Shown: piece by piece, positions 1 through 6,524 of the stretch | Position numbering within the stretch: the first letter of the stretch is position 1 | Layout: the number at the start of each line of letters is the position of its first letter | NCBI GenBank assembly: GCA_937877715.1 | Contig: CALEHW010000036.1 | Span: 1 to 64,000, forward strand | Direction: 5' to 3' | DNA length: 64,000 nucleotides | Source: an uncultured Methylophaga sp. | GTDB taxonomy: Bacteria > Pseudomonadota > Gammaproteobacteria > GCF-002020875 | Notes under the pieces: generated by a model | Told to the model about the DNA's origin: nothing | Databases searched by the model: none | What the model saw: only the letters and a program-made list of their open reading frames with translations | Made by a program: the position numbers and the translations under genes

Positions 1-183
1 GAACCAGAAGGCCGCCTGACTGATGACCCTGAACACCACTTTTGACAATAACTCCGCATCCATCTCCTTCCCATCACTCGCCACATCAACCTCATAACCG
101 TGCTCTTTAAGGTAGCGACGGAGTAGCTCCCGAAGCTTCTTGTCATCATCAACAACCAGTATATTCTTTTTGTCTCTCATCAT
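1..183 (-). CDS. OmpR-family response regulator, N-terminal part (runs off left edge, possibly broken)
   Basis: An open frame reads leftward from ATG at 183-181 (or 180-178) to the window edge. It begins MRDKKNILVVDDDKKLRELL and continues through RRYLKEHGYEVDVASDGKEM, the first beta-alpha-beta unit of an OmpR-type receiver with the acidic pocket DDD near residues 11-13. Such proteins are phosphorylated on a later Asp by a sensor kinase and then bind promoters through a C-terminal winged helix. After about residue 47 (DAELLSK) the frame reads VVFRVISQAAFWF, which does not look like the expected strand carrying the phospho-acceptor Asp. The gene may therefore be interrupted at about position 40. 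The missing remainder prevents a firm call. The family assignment is strong; the intact or broken status is uncertain. Confidence 0.7.
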   Translation of the reverse strand, partial: MMRDKKNILVVDDDKKLRELLRRYLKEHGYEVDVASDGKEMDAELLSKVVFRVISQAAFWF

Positions 184-349
184 CTTGCACCAAAATAGTG
201 GCTTCAACTGGCAATAATCATATCCTATCGGATCATTGATAGAATGGACAAATATGAAATATTCTGAAATTTTGTCGCAACTCTCTCCCCATAGTATGGG
301 GACCATGGCTGGCACTTGGTTTCGAAGCCGTGCATCGGTTTTTTACGCC

Positions 350-381
350 CAAAAAAAGCAGCACCGCAATGGTACTGCTTC
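350..381 (-). terminator. Rho-independent terminator downstream of hupB
   Basis: Read on the minus strand, a 10-bp stem (AAGCAGTACC / GGTGCTGCTT, one G-T pair) with the loop ATTGC is followed by a run of seven T. It lies about 40 bases past the hupB stop codon. Confidence 0.85.
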
Positions 382-418
382 CAATCACCGCGCCCACCAA
401 GGTGCGGCCGATTACAGT

Positions 419-694
419 TTAGCTGTTGACCTTCTCTTTAAGAGCCTTGCCCGCCTTGAATGATGGGCAACGTGAGGCCTTAATCTGAATAGCCTCACCA
501 GTCTTTGGATTTCTCCCCATTCTGGCTGCGCGATCAGAGGCCTTGAAGGTTCCGAACCCTGCAATCTGCGCATTCTCCCCCCCCTGCAGAACATCGCCAA
601 CAACCTCAACCAGCGCATCCATCACCAACTTTACATCCTTCTTGGAGGCCCCTGTTTTTGCTGCCACCAATGTAACCAACTCTCCCTTATTCAT
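419..694 (-). CDS. hupB: DNA-binding protein HU (beta type)
   Basis: A 91-residue protein that is full length for the HU/IHF family. HU is a nucleoid protein that binds and bends DNA without strong sequence preference, as a homo- or heterodimer. The start MNKGELVTLVAAKTGASKKD and the beta-arm region with RNPKTGE near residues 61-67, the part that enters the minor groove, are visible. The C-terminus is SFKAGKALKEKVNS. A good Shine-Dalgarno (GAGGA) precedes the ATG by six bases. The gene stands alone between the tRNA operon terminators and its own terminator at 350-381. HU-beta is favoured over IHF because of its length and its lack of IHF-specific extensions. Confidence 0.95.
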   Translation of the reverse strand: MNKGELVTLVAAKTGASKKDVKLVMDALVEVVGDVLQGGENAQIAGFGTFKASDRAARMGRNPKTGEAIQIKASRCPSFKAGKALKEKVNS

Positions 695-733
695 AGTATT
701 CCTCGCAATAGAATCAGTTTAAAAAGAGAGTTG

Positions 734-739
734 ATTATA
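734..739 (-). promoter_or_regulatory. Probable -10 element of the hupB promoter
   Basis: A perfect TATAAT on the minus strand lies about 40 bases upstream of the hupB ATG. I see no convincing -35 hexamer at 16-18 bases. The -10 also sits within a short ACACA...TGTGT inverted repeat. Confidence 0.45.
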
Positions 740-782
740 CACAGAGAATGTGTGTGTACTACCCCCCACATAAATAACGAAT

Positions 783-818
783 AAAAAAAACAGCCTGCCA
801 CATTAGTGACAAGCTGTT
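783..818 (-). terminator. Second (distal) terminator of the tRNA operon
   Basis: On the minus strand a 13-bp stem (arms 789-801 and 806-818, with G-T pairs) and a four-base loop are followed by eight T. It directly follows the duplicated tRNA-Lys 3' end at 826-847, so the tRNA end and its terminator appear to have been duplicated together. Confidence 0.8.
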
Positions 819-825
819 TAATGGT

Positions 826-847
826 TGGTGGGACATGAAGGATTCGA
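826..847 (-). repeat. Duplicated 3' end of tRNA-Lys (tRNA remnant or att-like scar)
   Basis: The 22 bases at 826-847 are identical to 953-974, the T-arm, acceptor and CCA end of tRNA-Lys(CUU). Identity stops within the T loop. The sequence beyond it (848-900) no longer resembles a tRNA. The copy has its own downstream terminator (783-818). This is the pattern left by integrases that recombine in tRNA 3' ends, or by a small tandem duplication followed by decay. Confidence 0.7.
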
Positions 848-910
848 TCGGCAAAGCCGAGACGACCAGCGGGAGTCCACCGCAGGTGAGAACCCCCTAT
901 CCTACCCAAA

Positions 911-947
911 AACAAAAAAGCAGCTTGCCTGAATCGACAAACTGCCT
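911..947 (-). terminator. Proximal terminator of the tRNA operon
   Basis: On the minus strand a 10-bp stem (arms 938-947 and 918-927, with two G-T pairs) is followed by six T, G and five T. It begins five bases after the tRNA-Lys CCA end. Confidence 0.75.
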
Positions 948-952
948 GTATA

Positions 953-1028
953 TGGTGGGACATGAAGGATTCGAACCTTCGACCAAGAGATTAAGAGTCT
1001 CCTGCTCTACCAACTGAGCTAATGTCCC
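953..1028 (-). tRNA. tRNA-Lys (anticodon CUU)
   Basis: A 76-nt cloverleaf with encoded CCA. The acceptor begins GGGACAT. The anticodon stem GGAGA/TCTCT encloses the loop CTCTTAA, which gives anticodon CTT. The T loop GTTCGAATC is canonical. It is the last gene of the tRNA operon, six bases after tRNA-His, and is followed by a terminator. Confidence 0.95.
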
Positions 1029-1034
1029 AAAATA

Positions 1035-1111
1035 TGGGGTGACTGATGGGGCTCGAACCCACGACCACCGGAATCACAATCCAGGGCTCTACCAACTGAG
1101 CTACAGTCACC
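1035..1111 (-). tRNA. tRNA-His (anticodon GUG)
   Basis: The gene spans 77 nt, including the extra 5' G (-1) that pairs with discriminator C73, the identity element for HisRS, and an encoded CCA. The anticodon loop TTGTGAT gives GTG. Confidence 0.95.
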
Positions 1112-1202
1112 ATTGTTCTTTACTGCTTACTGCTCCTTCTTGACTTCGTTCTACCGTATATGGCGCGCCCGGCAGGATTCGAACCTGCTACCCTCGGCTT
1201 AG

Positions 1203-1860
1203 CTTACCACTATAGCTTTCGCTACCCTGCAATACACAGGTTTGATGGTCTGGACTATCTCTTCACCATTTCAGGTGTCGCACGTATAGTCTCTACGGAG
1301 CCCTTCGATAATCAGAGGCCAAACGTACATTTGTACTCTGATTATTCTTCGGTGCTTCTACCCTCAAAGTAACTGAACGCTTGAATTTCTTTGGATCCAG
1401 ATAATAACACTCATCAGTATCAGGACAATAGACACAGTAGAGATCAATCTCACTTTTATCTACCGGTTGCATGTGTGTTCCACTTGTATCAGCCCAACAG
1501 GACCTGAAGTGAACGGTCAATGCGCCCGTTTTATCCACCGACTTGTACTTAACCTGTACCCGCCTAAATTCCTTATCCTTATATGCAACCAAATCAAATG
1601 GTGCATGCTCAGTTACCGGATTCAAAACCATGAATCCTTGCTCGAATAAATCGAGCTGAGCCTTCAAAACACCGTGATCTCCCTTCTCCTTTGTATGATG
1701 CATATATCAAATATACATCAACCATTGGATGGGTCAACCAAAGGTTTCCTCGGGATTGCCATCAGCGCGACCTGTTAAGGTTTCCCCGATACGGTGCGAT
1801 CCACTTCACAGGTTATCTTTCCCTGTGAAGGCCCCTAGTTCATGCAATATGCACGCGTTG
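1203..1860 (-). ncRNA. Group I self-splicing intron in tRNA-Arg(UCU)
   Basis: A 658-nt insertion in the anticodon loop with every core helix of a group I ribozyme visible. P1 pairs exon GGCCTT (1866-1861) with the guide GGGGCC (1835-1830), with a U-G wobble at the splice site. P2 is CTTCACAGG/CCTGTGAAG (1830-1822/1812-1804). P3 is TCGCAC (1799-1794)/GTGCGA (1283-1278). P4 is TCGGG (1789-1785)/CCCGA (1754-1750), inside P/Q-like boxes. P7 is GACTAT (1291-1286)/ATAGTC (1258-1253). P8 is CACC/GGTG (1277-1264). P9 is CCTG/CAGG (1240-1226), and a GAAA-capped hairpin lies at 1224-1213. The intron ends with the required terminal G at 1203. The guanosine-dependent mechanism follows from the family. 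Subgroup IC3 is inferred from tRNA-borne relatives. The endonuclease gene fills the P6-side loop. Confidence 0.93.
1293..1703 (-). CDS. Intron-encoded PD-(D/E)XK homing endonuclease
   Basis: A 136-residue protein encoded within the group I intron. The fold signature is that of the small PD-(D/E)XK enzymes associated with group I introns, of which I-Ssp6803I from a cyanobacterial tRNA-fMet intron is the known type. An N-terminal helix KGDHGVLKAQLDLFEQGF is followed by NPVTEHAPFDLV, with the catalytic-type Asp at residue 37, and then VQVKY with Gln50 and Lys52. Such enzymes cut the intronless tRNA allele and so copy the intron into it. No Shine-Dalgarno precedes the ATG at 1703. The TAG stop (1295-1293) ends two bases before the P7 5' strand, so the coding sequence is packed against the ribozyme core. 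The frame is intact, which suggests recent or continuing selection. Target specificity cannot be read from the sequence. Confidence 0.85.
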   Translation of the reverse strand: MHHTKEKGDHGVLKAQLDLFEQGFMVLNPVTEHAPFDLVAYKDKEFRRVQVKYKSVDKTGALTVHFRSCWADTSGTHMQPVDKSEIDLYCVYCPDTDECYYLDPKKFKRSVTLRVEAPKNNQSTNVRLASDYRRAP

Positions 1861-1909
1861 AAGGCCGATGCTCTATCCTGATGAGCTACGGGCGCAAAAC
1901 TAAAAAATT

Positions 1910-1986
1910 TGGTCGGGGTGGAGGGATTCGAACCCCCGACATTCTGCTCCCAAAGCAGACGCGCTACCAGGCTGCGCTACACCCCG
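1910..1986 (-). tRNA. tRNA-Pro (anticodon UGG)
   Basis: A 77-nt cloverleaf with encoded CCA. The anticodon stem TCTGC/GCAGA encloses the loop TTTGGGA, which gives TGG. It is the first gene of the tRNA operon, 14 bases ahead of the split tRNA-Arg. Confidence 0.95.
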
Positions 1987-2036
1987 AAAAGCCGATCCAG
2001 TCCAGAATCCCTTCCAGAAAGAAACAGCGAGCGCGA

Positions 2037-2064
2037 ATAATACCATCAACCATTCTTGCGTCAA
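2037..2064 (-). promoter_or_regulatory. Sigma-70 promoter of the tRNA operon
   Basis: TTGACG (2064-2059), a 16-base spacer and TATTAT (2042-2037) read toward tRNA-Pro. They are followed by a GC-rich discriminator (TCGCGCTCGC) of the kind seen in stable-RNA promoters under stringent control. The regulation is inferred. The promoter overlaps the divergent folD promoter. Confidence 0.7.
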
Positions 2065-2071
2065 TACTGAG

Positions 2072-2080
2072 TGCTATAAT
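2072..2080 (+). promoter_or_regulatory. Extended -10 promoter of folD
   Basis: TGCTATAAT is a perfect TATAAT with the upstream TG of an extended -10 element. It lies about 45 bases ahead of the chosen folD start. No good -35 is present at 17 bases, as is usual for extended -10 promoters. Confidence 0.6.
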
Positions 2081-2124
2081 GTTGCAACTTTTTTACCATC
2101 CACGGTGTTATGGAGTCAGCTAAG

Positions 2125-2982
2125 ATGAGTGCAAATATCCTCGACGGAAAGGGAATCGCCACAGAGATCAAGGAGGATGTGCGTAGAGAGGTAGACTCCC
2201 TGCTTGCTAAGGGGCGCCGCCAACCGGGGCTAGCCGTCATCCAGGTTGGAAGTGACCCCGCCTCCAGCGTCTATGTGCGCAACAAGAGAAACAGCTGCAG
2301 CACTGCCGGCATCCTCTCCATTGAGCATGATCTATCTAAAGAGACCACTCAGGAAGATCTACTGGCAATTGTTGACCTGCTAAATAGTGATCCAACCGTT
2401 GACGGGATTCTGGTGCAGCTCCCCCTCCCCTCACACATTGATCCCGAGACAGTTATCGAGGAGATCCATCCGGACAAGGATGTGGATGGCTTCCACCCCT
2501 ACAACATGGGACGGCTAGCACTGAAGATGCCGGTACTTCGCCCCTGTACACCAAAAGGGGTAATGACGCTTCTGGAACGTACCGGAATCCCGCTAGAGGG
2601 AAAGGAGGCGGTGATTGTGGGGGCATCCAACATTGTAGGCCGCCCAATGACCCTGGAGCTACTCTCTGCCCGCTGCACCACCACAACCTGCCACAGCAAG
2701 ACGCAGGATCTGGAGGCTCATGTACGCCGTGCCGAGATTCTGGTTGTGGGAGTTGGAATCCCCAATTTCATCCCAGGTAAATGGATCCGTGAGGGGGCTG
2801 TGGTGATCGATGTTGGCATCAACCGGCTGGATGATGGAACCCTGACCGGTGATGTCGATTTTGCTGGGGCCAGTGAGAGGGCCTCATGGATAACACCAGT
2901 TCCAGGTGGCGTAGGCCCGATGACTATTGCTACCCTGCTACAAAACACGTTGAAGGCGGCCGAGGTTCTCCACGGCACCTAA
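2125..2982 (+). CDS. folD: Bifunctional methylenetetrahydrofolate dehydrogenase/cyclohydrolase FolD
   Basis: FolD oxidises 5,10-methylene-THF with NADP and hydrolyses the product to 10-formyl-THF, supplying one-carbon units for purines and formyl-Met-tRNA. The protein has 285 residues. It shows the YVRNK motif with the catalytic Lys, [18 protein letters not shown], the PCTPKG loop and the Rossmann segment [12 protein letters not shown]. The start at 2125 ([10 protein letters not shown]) is preferred over an in-frame ATG at 2110, because GGAG lies nine bases ahead of 2125 and homologues start there. It stands alone, diverging from the tRNA operon and converging with cysS after 23 bases. Confidence 0.96.
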   Translation: MSANILDGKGIATEIKEDVRREVDSLLAKGRRQPGLAVIQVGSDPASSVYVRNKRNSCSTAGILSIEHDLSKETTQEDLLAIVDLLNSDPTVDGILVQLPLPSHIDPETVIEEIHPDKDVDGFHPYNMGRLALKMPVLRPCTPKGVMTLLERTGIPLEGKEAVIVGASNIVGRPMTLELLSARCTTTTCHSKTQDLEAHVRRAEILVVGVGIPNFIPGKWIREGAVVIDVGINRLDDGTLTGDVDFAGASERASWITPVPGGVGPMTIATLLQNTLKAAEVLHGT

Positions 2983-3005
2983 GAGATTATTTCGCAAGTA
3001 TAAAA

Positions 3006-4397
3006 TTATCCCCGTCGCCAGGTAGTGCCCTCAGCACTGTCCTCCAGCACAATCCCCTGCTCCACAAAGAGATCACGAATACGGTCTGACTCCGCCCAAT
3101 CCTTGTTGGCCCGTGCAGTGGTACGATCCTCAATCAACTGCTCAATCTCCTCATCACTGAGTCCACCATCTGAGGAGCCCTCCCCCTGCAGAAACTGCTC
3201 TGGATCCTGCTGCAACAGCCCAAGAATATCCGACAGTCGTCTCAGAAGGGCTGCGTAAGAGGCAACTACTTCCGTTGGATCGCTCGCCAGACGGTTTATC
3301 TCACGCACCAGATCAAACAGCACAGATAGAGCCTCTGGGGTATTGAAGTCATCATCCATTGCCGCATTGAAGCGCTGTTCCCAGTCACCACCCTCAATTA
3401 CCTCTGCCCCACCTGCCTCGATTCCACGCAGTGCGGTGTAGAAACGGGTGAGTGCCGCCTGAGCATTCTGCAGATTCTCTTCGGTATAGTTGAGCGGACT
3501 GCGGTAGTGGCTGGTGAGCAGGAAGTAGCGAACCACCTCGGCCGGATACTTCTGCAACACCTCGCGGATGGTGAAGAAGTTCCCCAGTGACTTTGACATC
3601 TTCTCGTCATCCACCCGCACAAATCCAGCATGCATCCAGTAGTTGACGAAGCTCTCGCAGGTCGCCCCTTCCGCCTGCGCAATTTCGTTCTCATGGTGTG
3701 GAAAGATCAGATCCATTCCCCCACCGTGAATATCAAAGTGGTTGCCGAGGCACTGGGTCGACATGGCCGAACACTCAATATGCCAGCCTGGACGCCCCCT
3801 ACCCCATGGTGAGCCCCAACTAGGCTCATCCGGCTTGGCTGATTTCCAGAGCGCAAAGTCCACCGGATCTCTCTTGAGATCTCCTATCTTGACTCGAGCA
3901 CCAGCCTGCAGATCCTCCAGGTTCTTGCCTGAAAGCTTGCCATACTCCTCAATCTCAGAAACCTCACAGTAGACATCACCATTCTCCGCCACATACGCCT
4001 TACCGTTGGCAATCAACTTCTCGATCATGGCGATAATCTCATCCATCGAATGAGTTGCACGTGGCTCCCGGGTTGGCGGCTCAATTCCCAGTGCTGCAGC
4101 ATCCTCATGCAGAGCACCGACAAAACGGTCCACCAGGTCATTGAAGTCTTCACCATTCTCATTTGCCCGATTGATGATCTTGTCATCAATATCGGTGATA
4201 TTACGAACGTAGTTAACCTCATAACCACGAGCACGCAGGTAGCGAACCACCACATCAAAGAAGACCATAACCCGGGCATGACCGACATGACAGAAGTCAT
4301 AGACTGTCATACCACAGACATACATATTGACCTTTCCGTCATGGATTGATTTAAAGGTCTCCTTGGAGCGGCTCTGAGTATTGTAAATCTGTAACAT
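3006..4397 (-). CDS. cysS: Cysteinyl-tRNA synthetase
   Basis: A class I aminoacyl-tRNA synthetase of 463 residues (usual about 460) that charges tRNA-Cys. Zinc ligand Cys28 lies in YVCGMTVYD and the HIGH-type signature is HVGHAR. IECSAM and PHHENEIAQ carry further zinc ligands, and KMSKSLGNF is the KMSKS loop. The start [10 protein letters not shown] matches the family. No Shine-Dalgarno is present, and a TATAAT ends only eight bases ahead of the ATG, so the mRNA may be leaderless. A nested palindrome separates it from the divergent ppiA. Confidence 0.97.
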   Translation of the reverse strand: MLQIYNTQSRSKETFKSIHDGKVNMYVCGMTVYDFCHVGHARVMVFFDVVVRYLRARGYEVNYVRNITDIDDKIINRANENGEDFNDLVDRFVGALHEDAAALGIEPPTREPRATHSMDEIIAMIEKLIANGKAYVAENGDVYCEVSEIEEYGKLSGKNLEDLQAGARVKIGDLKRDPVDFALWKSAKPDEPSWGSPWGRGRPGWHIECSAMSTQCLGNHFDIHGGGMDLIFPHHENEIAQAEGATCESFVNYWMHAGFVRVDDEKMSKSLGNFFTIREVLQKYPAEVVRYFLLTSHYRSPLNYTEENLQNAQAALTRFYTALRGIEAGGAEVIEGGDWEQRFNAAMDDDFNTPEALSVLFDLVREINRLASDPTEVVASYAALLRRLSDILGLLQQDPEQFLQGEGSSDGGLSDEEIEQLIEDRTTARANKDWAESDRIRDLFVEQGIVLEDSAEGTTWRRG

Positions 4398-4405
4398 GGC
4401 GTGGG

Positions 4406-4434
4406 ATTATATCGCCACGGGTTATCAATATCAC
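4406..4434 (-). promoter_or_regulatory. Probable cysS promoter with almost no leader
   Basis: GTGATA (4434-4429), a 17-base spacer and a perfect TATAAT (4411-4406). A transcript from here would start at about 4399, essentially at the cysS ATG (4397). Confidence 0.55.
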
Positions 4435-4437
4435 TTA

Positions 4438-4570
4438 CATTAATCGTCTTGTAAGTAATGGCAGATATGTGCGGGCAACCGTCTGTGGCCATGCGGCCAC
4501 AGACGAGGATACATGGATGTACTCGAGCGTGTTACCAGCACAGATCTGCCATTACTTACAAGACGACTAA
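4438..4570. repeat. Nested palindromic element between cysS and ppiA
   Basis: Perfect 22-base outer arms (4445-4466 and 4544-4565) extend outward with one mismatch to about 28 bases. They enclose a perfect 11-bp inner hairpin (4480-4490/4495-4505, loop ATGC) and a small TACAT/ATGTA palindrome near 4511-4520, followed by AGCGTGTTACC. The architecture resembles the elements at 14,762 and 52,449. It fills most of the divergent cysS/ppiA spacer, so it also bears on both promoters. Confidence 0.8.
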
Positions 4571-4615
4571 TAGTGTTATTATTCGCGCCAACTTTTCAAC
4601 AGAGACAGGAATAAA

Positions 4616-5242
4616 ATGAAAAAAAATCTTATCAAGGTCGGGGCGGCAGCTGCTGTTATTGGTGCAATCTTTTTTACTGTAGTGCCAGCATCCTTCGCAA
4701 TTGCAAATGAGAAAAACACCGAGATCGCCGCTGACAATCCAGTTGTTGCATTCAAAACCAACCTTGGGGACATTAAGGTAGAGCTTGATGCTGTCCGTGC
4801 ACCCTTCACCACAATAAACTTTATCCACTATGTGAAGAAGGGACACTATGACGGCACCATATTTCACCGTGTCATCCCCAACTTCATGATTCAGGGCGGT
4901 GGTTTTACGACCGACTACGAGAAGAAACTAACTGATGACATGATTCCAAACGAGGCAGATAACGGGTTGAAGAATCTATCTGGCACTATTGCTATGGCAC
5001 GCACCAGAGACCCTCACTCTGCAACTGCTCAATTTTTTATCAATACCACCGATAACGGCTTTCTTGACCATACCCAAAAAACTCCTCGTGGCTGGGGTTA
5101 CGCTGTTTTTGGCCATGTTATCGACGGCATGGATGTGGTACGCAAGATTGAGCATGGTGAGACTGGGGCAGGGGGAATGTTTTCAACTGATGTGCCCAAA
5201 GAGATGGTCATCATCGAGTCTGTACAAATCATCTCCAAATAA
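4616..5242 (+). CDS. ppiA: Periplasmic peptidyl-prolyl cis-trans isomerase (cyclophilin)
   Basis: A 208-residue cyclophilin with an N-terminal Sec signal: MKKN, then a hydrophobic stretch to about residue 28 with an Ala-X-Ala-like site (ASFAIA). It should therefore act on exported proteins in the periplasm. The catalytic Arg segment FHRVIPNFMIQGGG and the pocket residues [16 protein letters not shown] are intact. AGGA lies eight bases ahead of the ATG. ppiB follows after 54 bases and encodes the cytoplasmic counterpart without a signal, so the pair probably arose by duplication. Confidence 0.93.
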   Translation: MKKNLIKVGAAAAVIGAIFFTVVPASFAIANEKNTEIAADNPVVAFKTNLGDIKVELDAVRAPFTTINFIHYVKKGHYDGTIFHRVIPNFMIQGGGFTTDYEKKLTDDMIPNEADNGLKNLSGTIAMARTRDPHSATAQFFINTTDNGFLDHTQKTPRGWGYAVFGHVIDGMDVVRKIEHGETGAGGMFSTDVPKEMVIIESVQIISK

Positions 5243-5251
5243 TTTTTGTAT

Positions 5252-5279
5252 GGCCTAAATCATGCAAGTGTTTAGGTCC
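5252..5279 (+). other. Stem-loop between ppiA and ppiB
   Basis: GGCCTAAA and TTTAGGTCC can pair across an 11-base loop. No T-run follows, so it is more likely an mRNA processing or stability hairpin than a terminator. Confidence 0.4.
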
Positions 5280-5296
5280 AAATCAAGGAAAACCAA

Positions 5297-5788
5297 ATGA
5301 AAGTAAACATGAAAACCTCCCTCGGGGATCTTACCATCGAGCTAGAGAGCGAAAGGGCCCCAAAAACTGTAGACAACTTCCTCAACTACTGTCGTGAAGG
5401 TTTCTACGATGGCACCATCTTCCACCGTGTAATCCCCGGATTTATGGTTCAGGGTGGTGGCATGGAGCCAGGCATGACAGAAAAAACCACCAAAGATCCT
5501 GTGGAAAATGAGGCCGCGAATGGACTTACCAATGATGTTGGCACCCTCGCCATGGCTCGTACCATGGACCCCCACTCTGCAACCGCACAGTTCTTCATCA
5601 ACACCAACAGCAACAGCTTCCTCAACAATCCTGGTCAAGACGGTTGGGGTTACTGTGTGTTCGGCAAAGTTACCGAGGGTATGGATATAGTCCGTGAGAT
5701 CGAGAAGGTAGAGACCGGCAGCAGCGGCTTCCATGATGATGTCCCCAAAGAGGATGTGGTCATCGAGAAGATAACCGTAGAGGAGTAG
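5297..5788 (+). CDS. ppiB: Cytoplasmic peptidyl-prolyl cis-trans isomerase B
   Basis: A 163-residue cyclophilin without a signal peptide, the usual PpiB length (164 in E. coli). The active-site Arg is in [14 protein letters not shown], and [16 protein letters not shown] lines the proline pocket. AAGGAA lies just ahead of the ATG. lpxH begins 10 bases after the stop, so ppiA-ppiB-lpxH are probably co-transcribed. Confidence 0.95.
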   Translation: MKVNMKTSLGDLTIELESERAPKTVDNFLNYCREGFYDGTIFHRVIPGFMVQGGGMEPGMTEKTTKDPVENEAANGLTNDVGTLAMARTMDPHSATAQFFINTNSNSFLNNPGQDGWGYCVFGKVTEGMDIVREIEKVETGSSGFHDDVPKEDVVIEKITVEE

Positions 5789-5798
5789 ACTGCAGGCG

Positions 5799-6515
5799 AT
5801 GTCCACCTGCTTTATCGCCGACCTCCACCTCTCCGCTGAAGAGCCAGAGACGGTGGAGCGTTTTATCCGTTTCCTCAATGAGGAAGCTGGAGAGCACAAA
5901 ACACTATATATCCTGGGTGACCTGTTTGAGCTCTGGCTTGGAGACACCCTGCCATCATCCGGCTCCGAACCTGTACTGGAGGCACTCCGCACTGTCACTG
6001 ATGGTGGGACAGATATCTATGTGCAACATGGAAACCGGGATTTTCTTCTCGGTAGCGGTTTCGAAAAACAGAGTGGCTGCAAACTTATAGCTGACCCCTA
6101 CCTGATCGGACTGGATGGCAGACGCATCCTGCTTACCCATGGCGATCAGTTATGTACCGGTGACCTCAGTTACCAGAAATACCGCAAACTGATCAGAAAT
6201 CCCCTGGTACGCTGGACCCTGCTCCACCTGCCATCAACCGTACGTGTAGCCATTGGTGATAAACTGCGCAGACGCAGCAATTATGACAAAGGCAATAAAA
6301 CCTCCGCCATCATGGATGTTACCGAGGACAAGGTGAGGGAGACCATGAGGGAGTGGAATACCCGACTACTGATACATGGCCACACCCACCGCCCCGCGCT
6401 CCACAATTTTGAGCTGGATGGGAAGTCTGCAGAGCGGATGGTATTGGGGGATTGGGAATCGGCGGACAATACAATCATCTACCGGGATGGTAGTTTCAGA
6501 CAGCTAACCCTGTAG
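5799..6515 (+). CDS. lpxH: UDP-2,3-diacylglucosamine diphosphatase LpxH
   Basis: A membrane-associated calcineurin-like phosphoesterase (238 residues) that splits UDP-2,3-diacylglucosamine to lipid X and UMP in lipid A synthesis. All metal-binding motifs are present in order: DLHLS near the start, GDLFELWLGD near residue 40, HGNRDF near 79, THGDQ near 114 and HGHTHRP near 195. Its presence confirms a Gram-negative envelope. It follows ppiB, as in other gammaproteobacteria, and converges with metZ after nine bases. Confidence 0.96.
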   Translation: MSTCFIADLHLSAEEPETVERFIRFLNEEAGEHKTLYILGDLFELWLGDTLPSSGSEPVLEALRTVTDGGTDIYVQHGNRDFLLGSGFEKQSGCKLIADPYLIGLDGRRILLTHGDQLCTGDLSYQKYRKLIRNPLVRWTLLHLPSTVRVAIGDKLRRRSNYDKGNKTSAIMDVTEDKVRETMREWNTRLLIHGHTHRPALHNFELDGKSAERMVLGDWESADNTIIYRDGSFRQLTL

Positions 6516-6524
6516 GAGAGACTC

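Larger units (their letters stand above)
1161..1895 (-). tRNA. tRNA-Arg (anticodon UCU), interrupted by a group I intron
   Basis: The two exons, 1895-1861 (35 nt) and 1202-1161 (42 nt), join to a standard 77-nt tRNA. The acceptor GCGCCCG pairs with CGGGCGC before GCCA. The anticodon stem TCGGC/GCCGA encloses the loop CTTCTAA, and CCA is encoded. The anticodon TCT is created only by joining the exons, because the intron enters between U34 and C35. Neither exon alone can form a tRNA. A tRNA with this anticodon reads AGA and AGG codons. It lies between tRNA-Pro and tRNA-His in the same operon, so the primary transcript must be spliced as well as processed by RNase P and 3' nucleases. Confidence 0.93.

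Noticed and set aside
236-463. 75-codon plus-strand frame over the hupB terminator and 3' end
   Set aside because: No family likeness and no ribosome site; it runs through a terminator and antisense to hupB.
691-963. 90-codon minus-strand frame in the tRNA-Lys/hupB spacer
   Set aside because: It spans two terminators and the duplicated tRNA end, so it is chance coding potential.
1141-1900. Reading the tRNA-Arg halves as a disrupted pseudogene or an IS insertion
   Set aside because: The insert has no terminal repeats or target duplication and shows a full set of group I helices; the exons join perfectly.
5342-5998. 218-codon minus-strand frame opposite ppiB and lpxH
   Set aside because: It is antisense to two well-identified genes and has no domain likeness.
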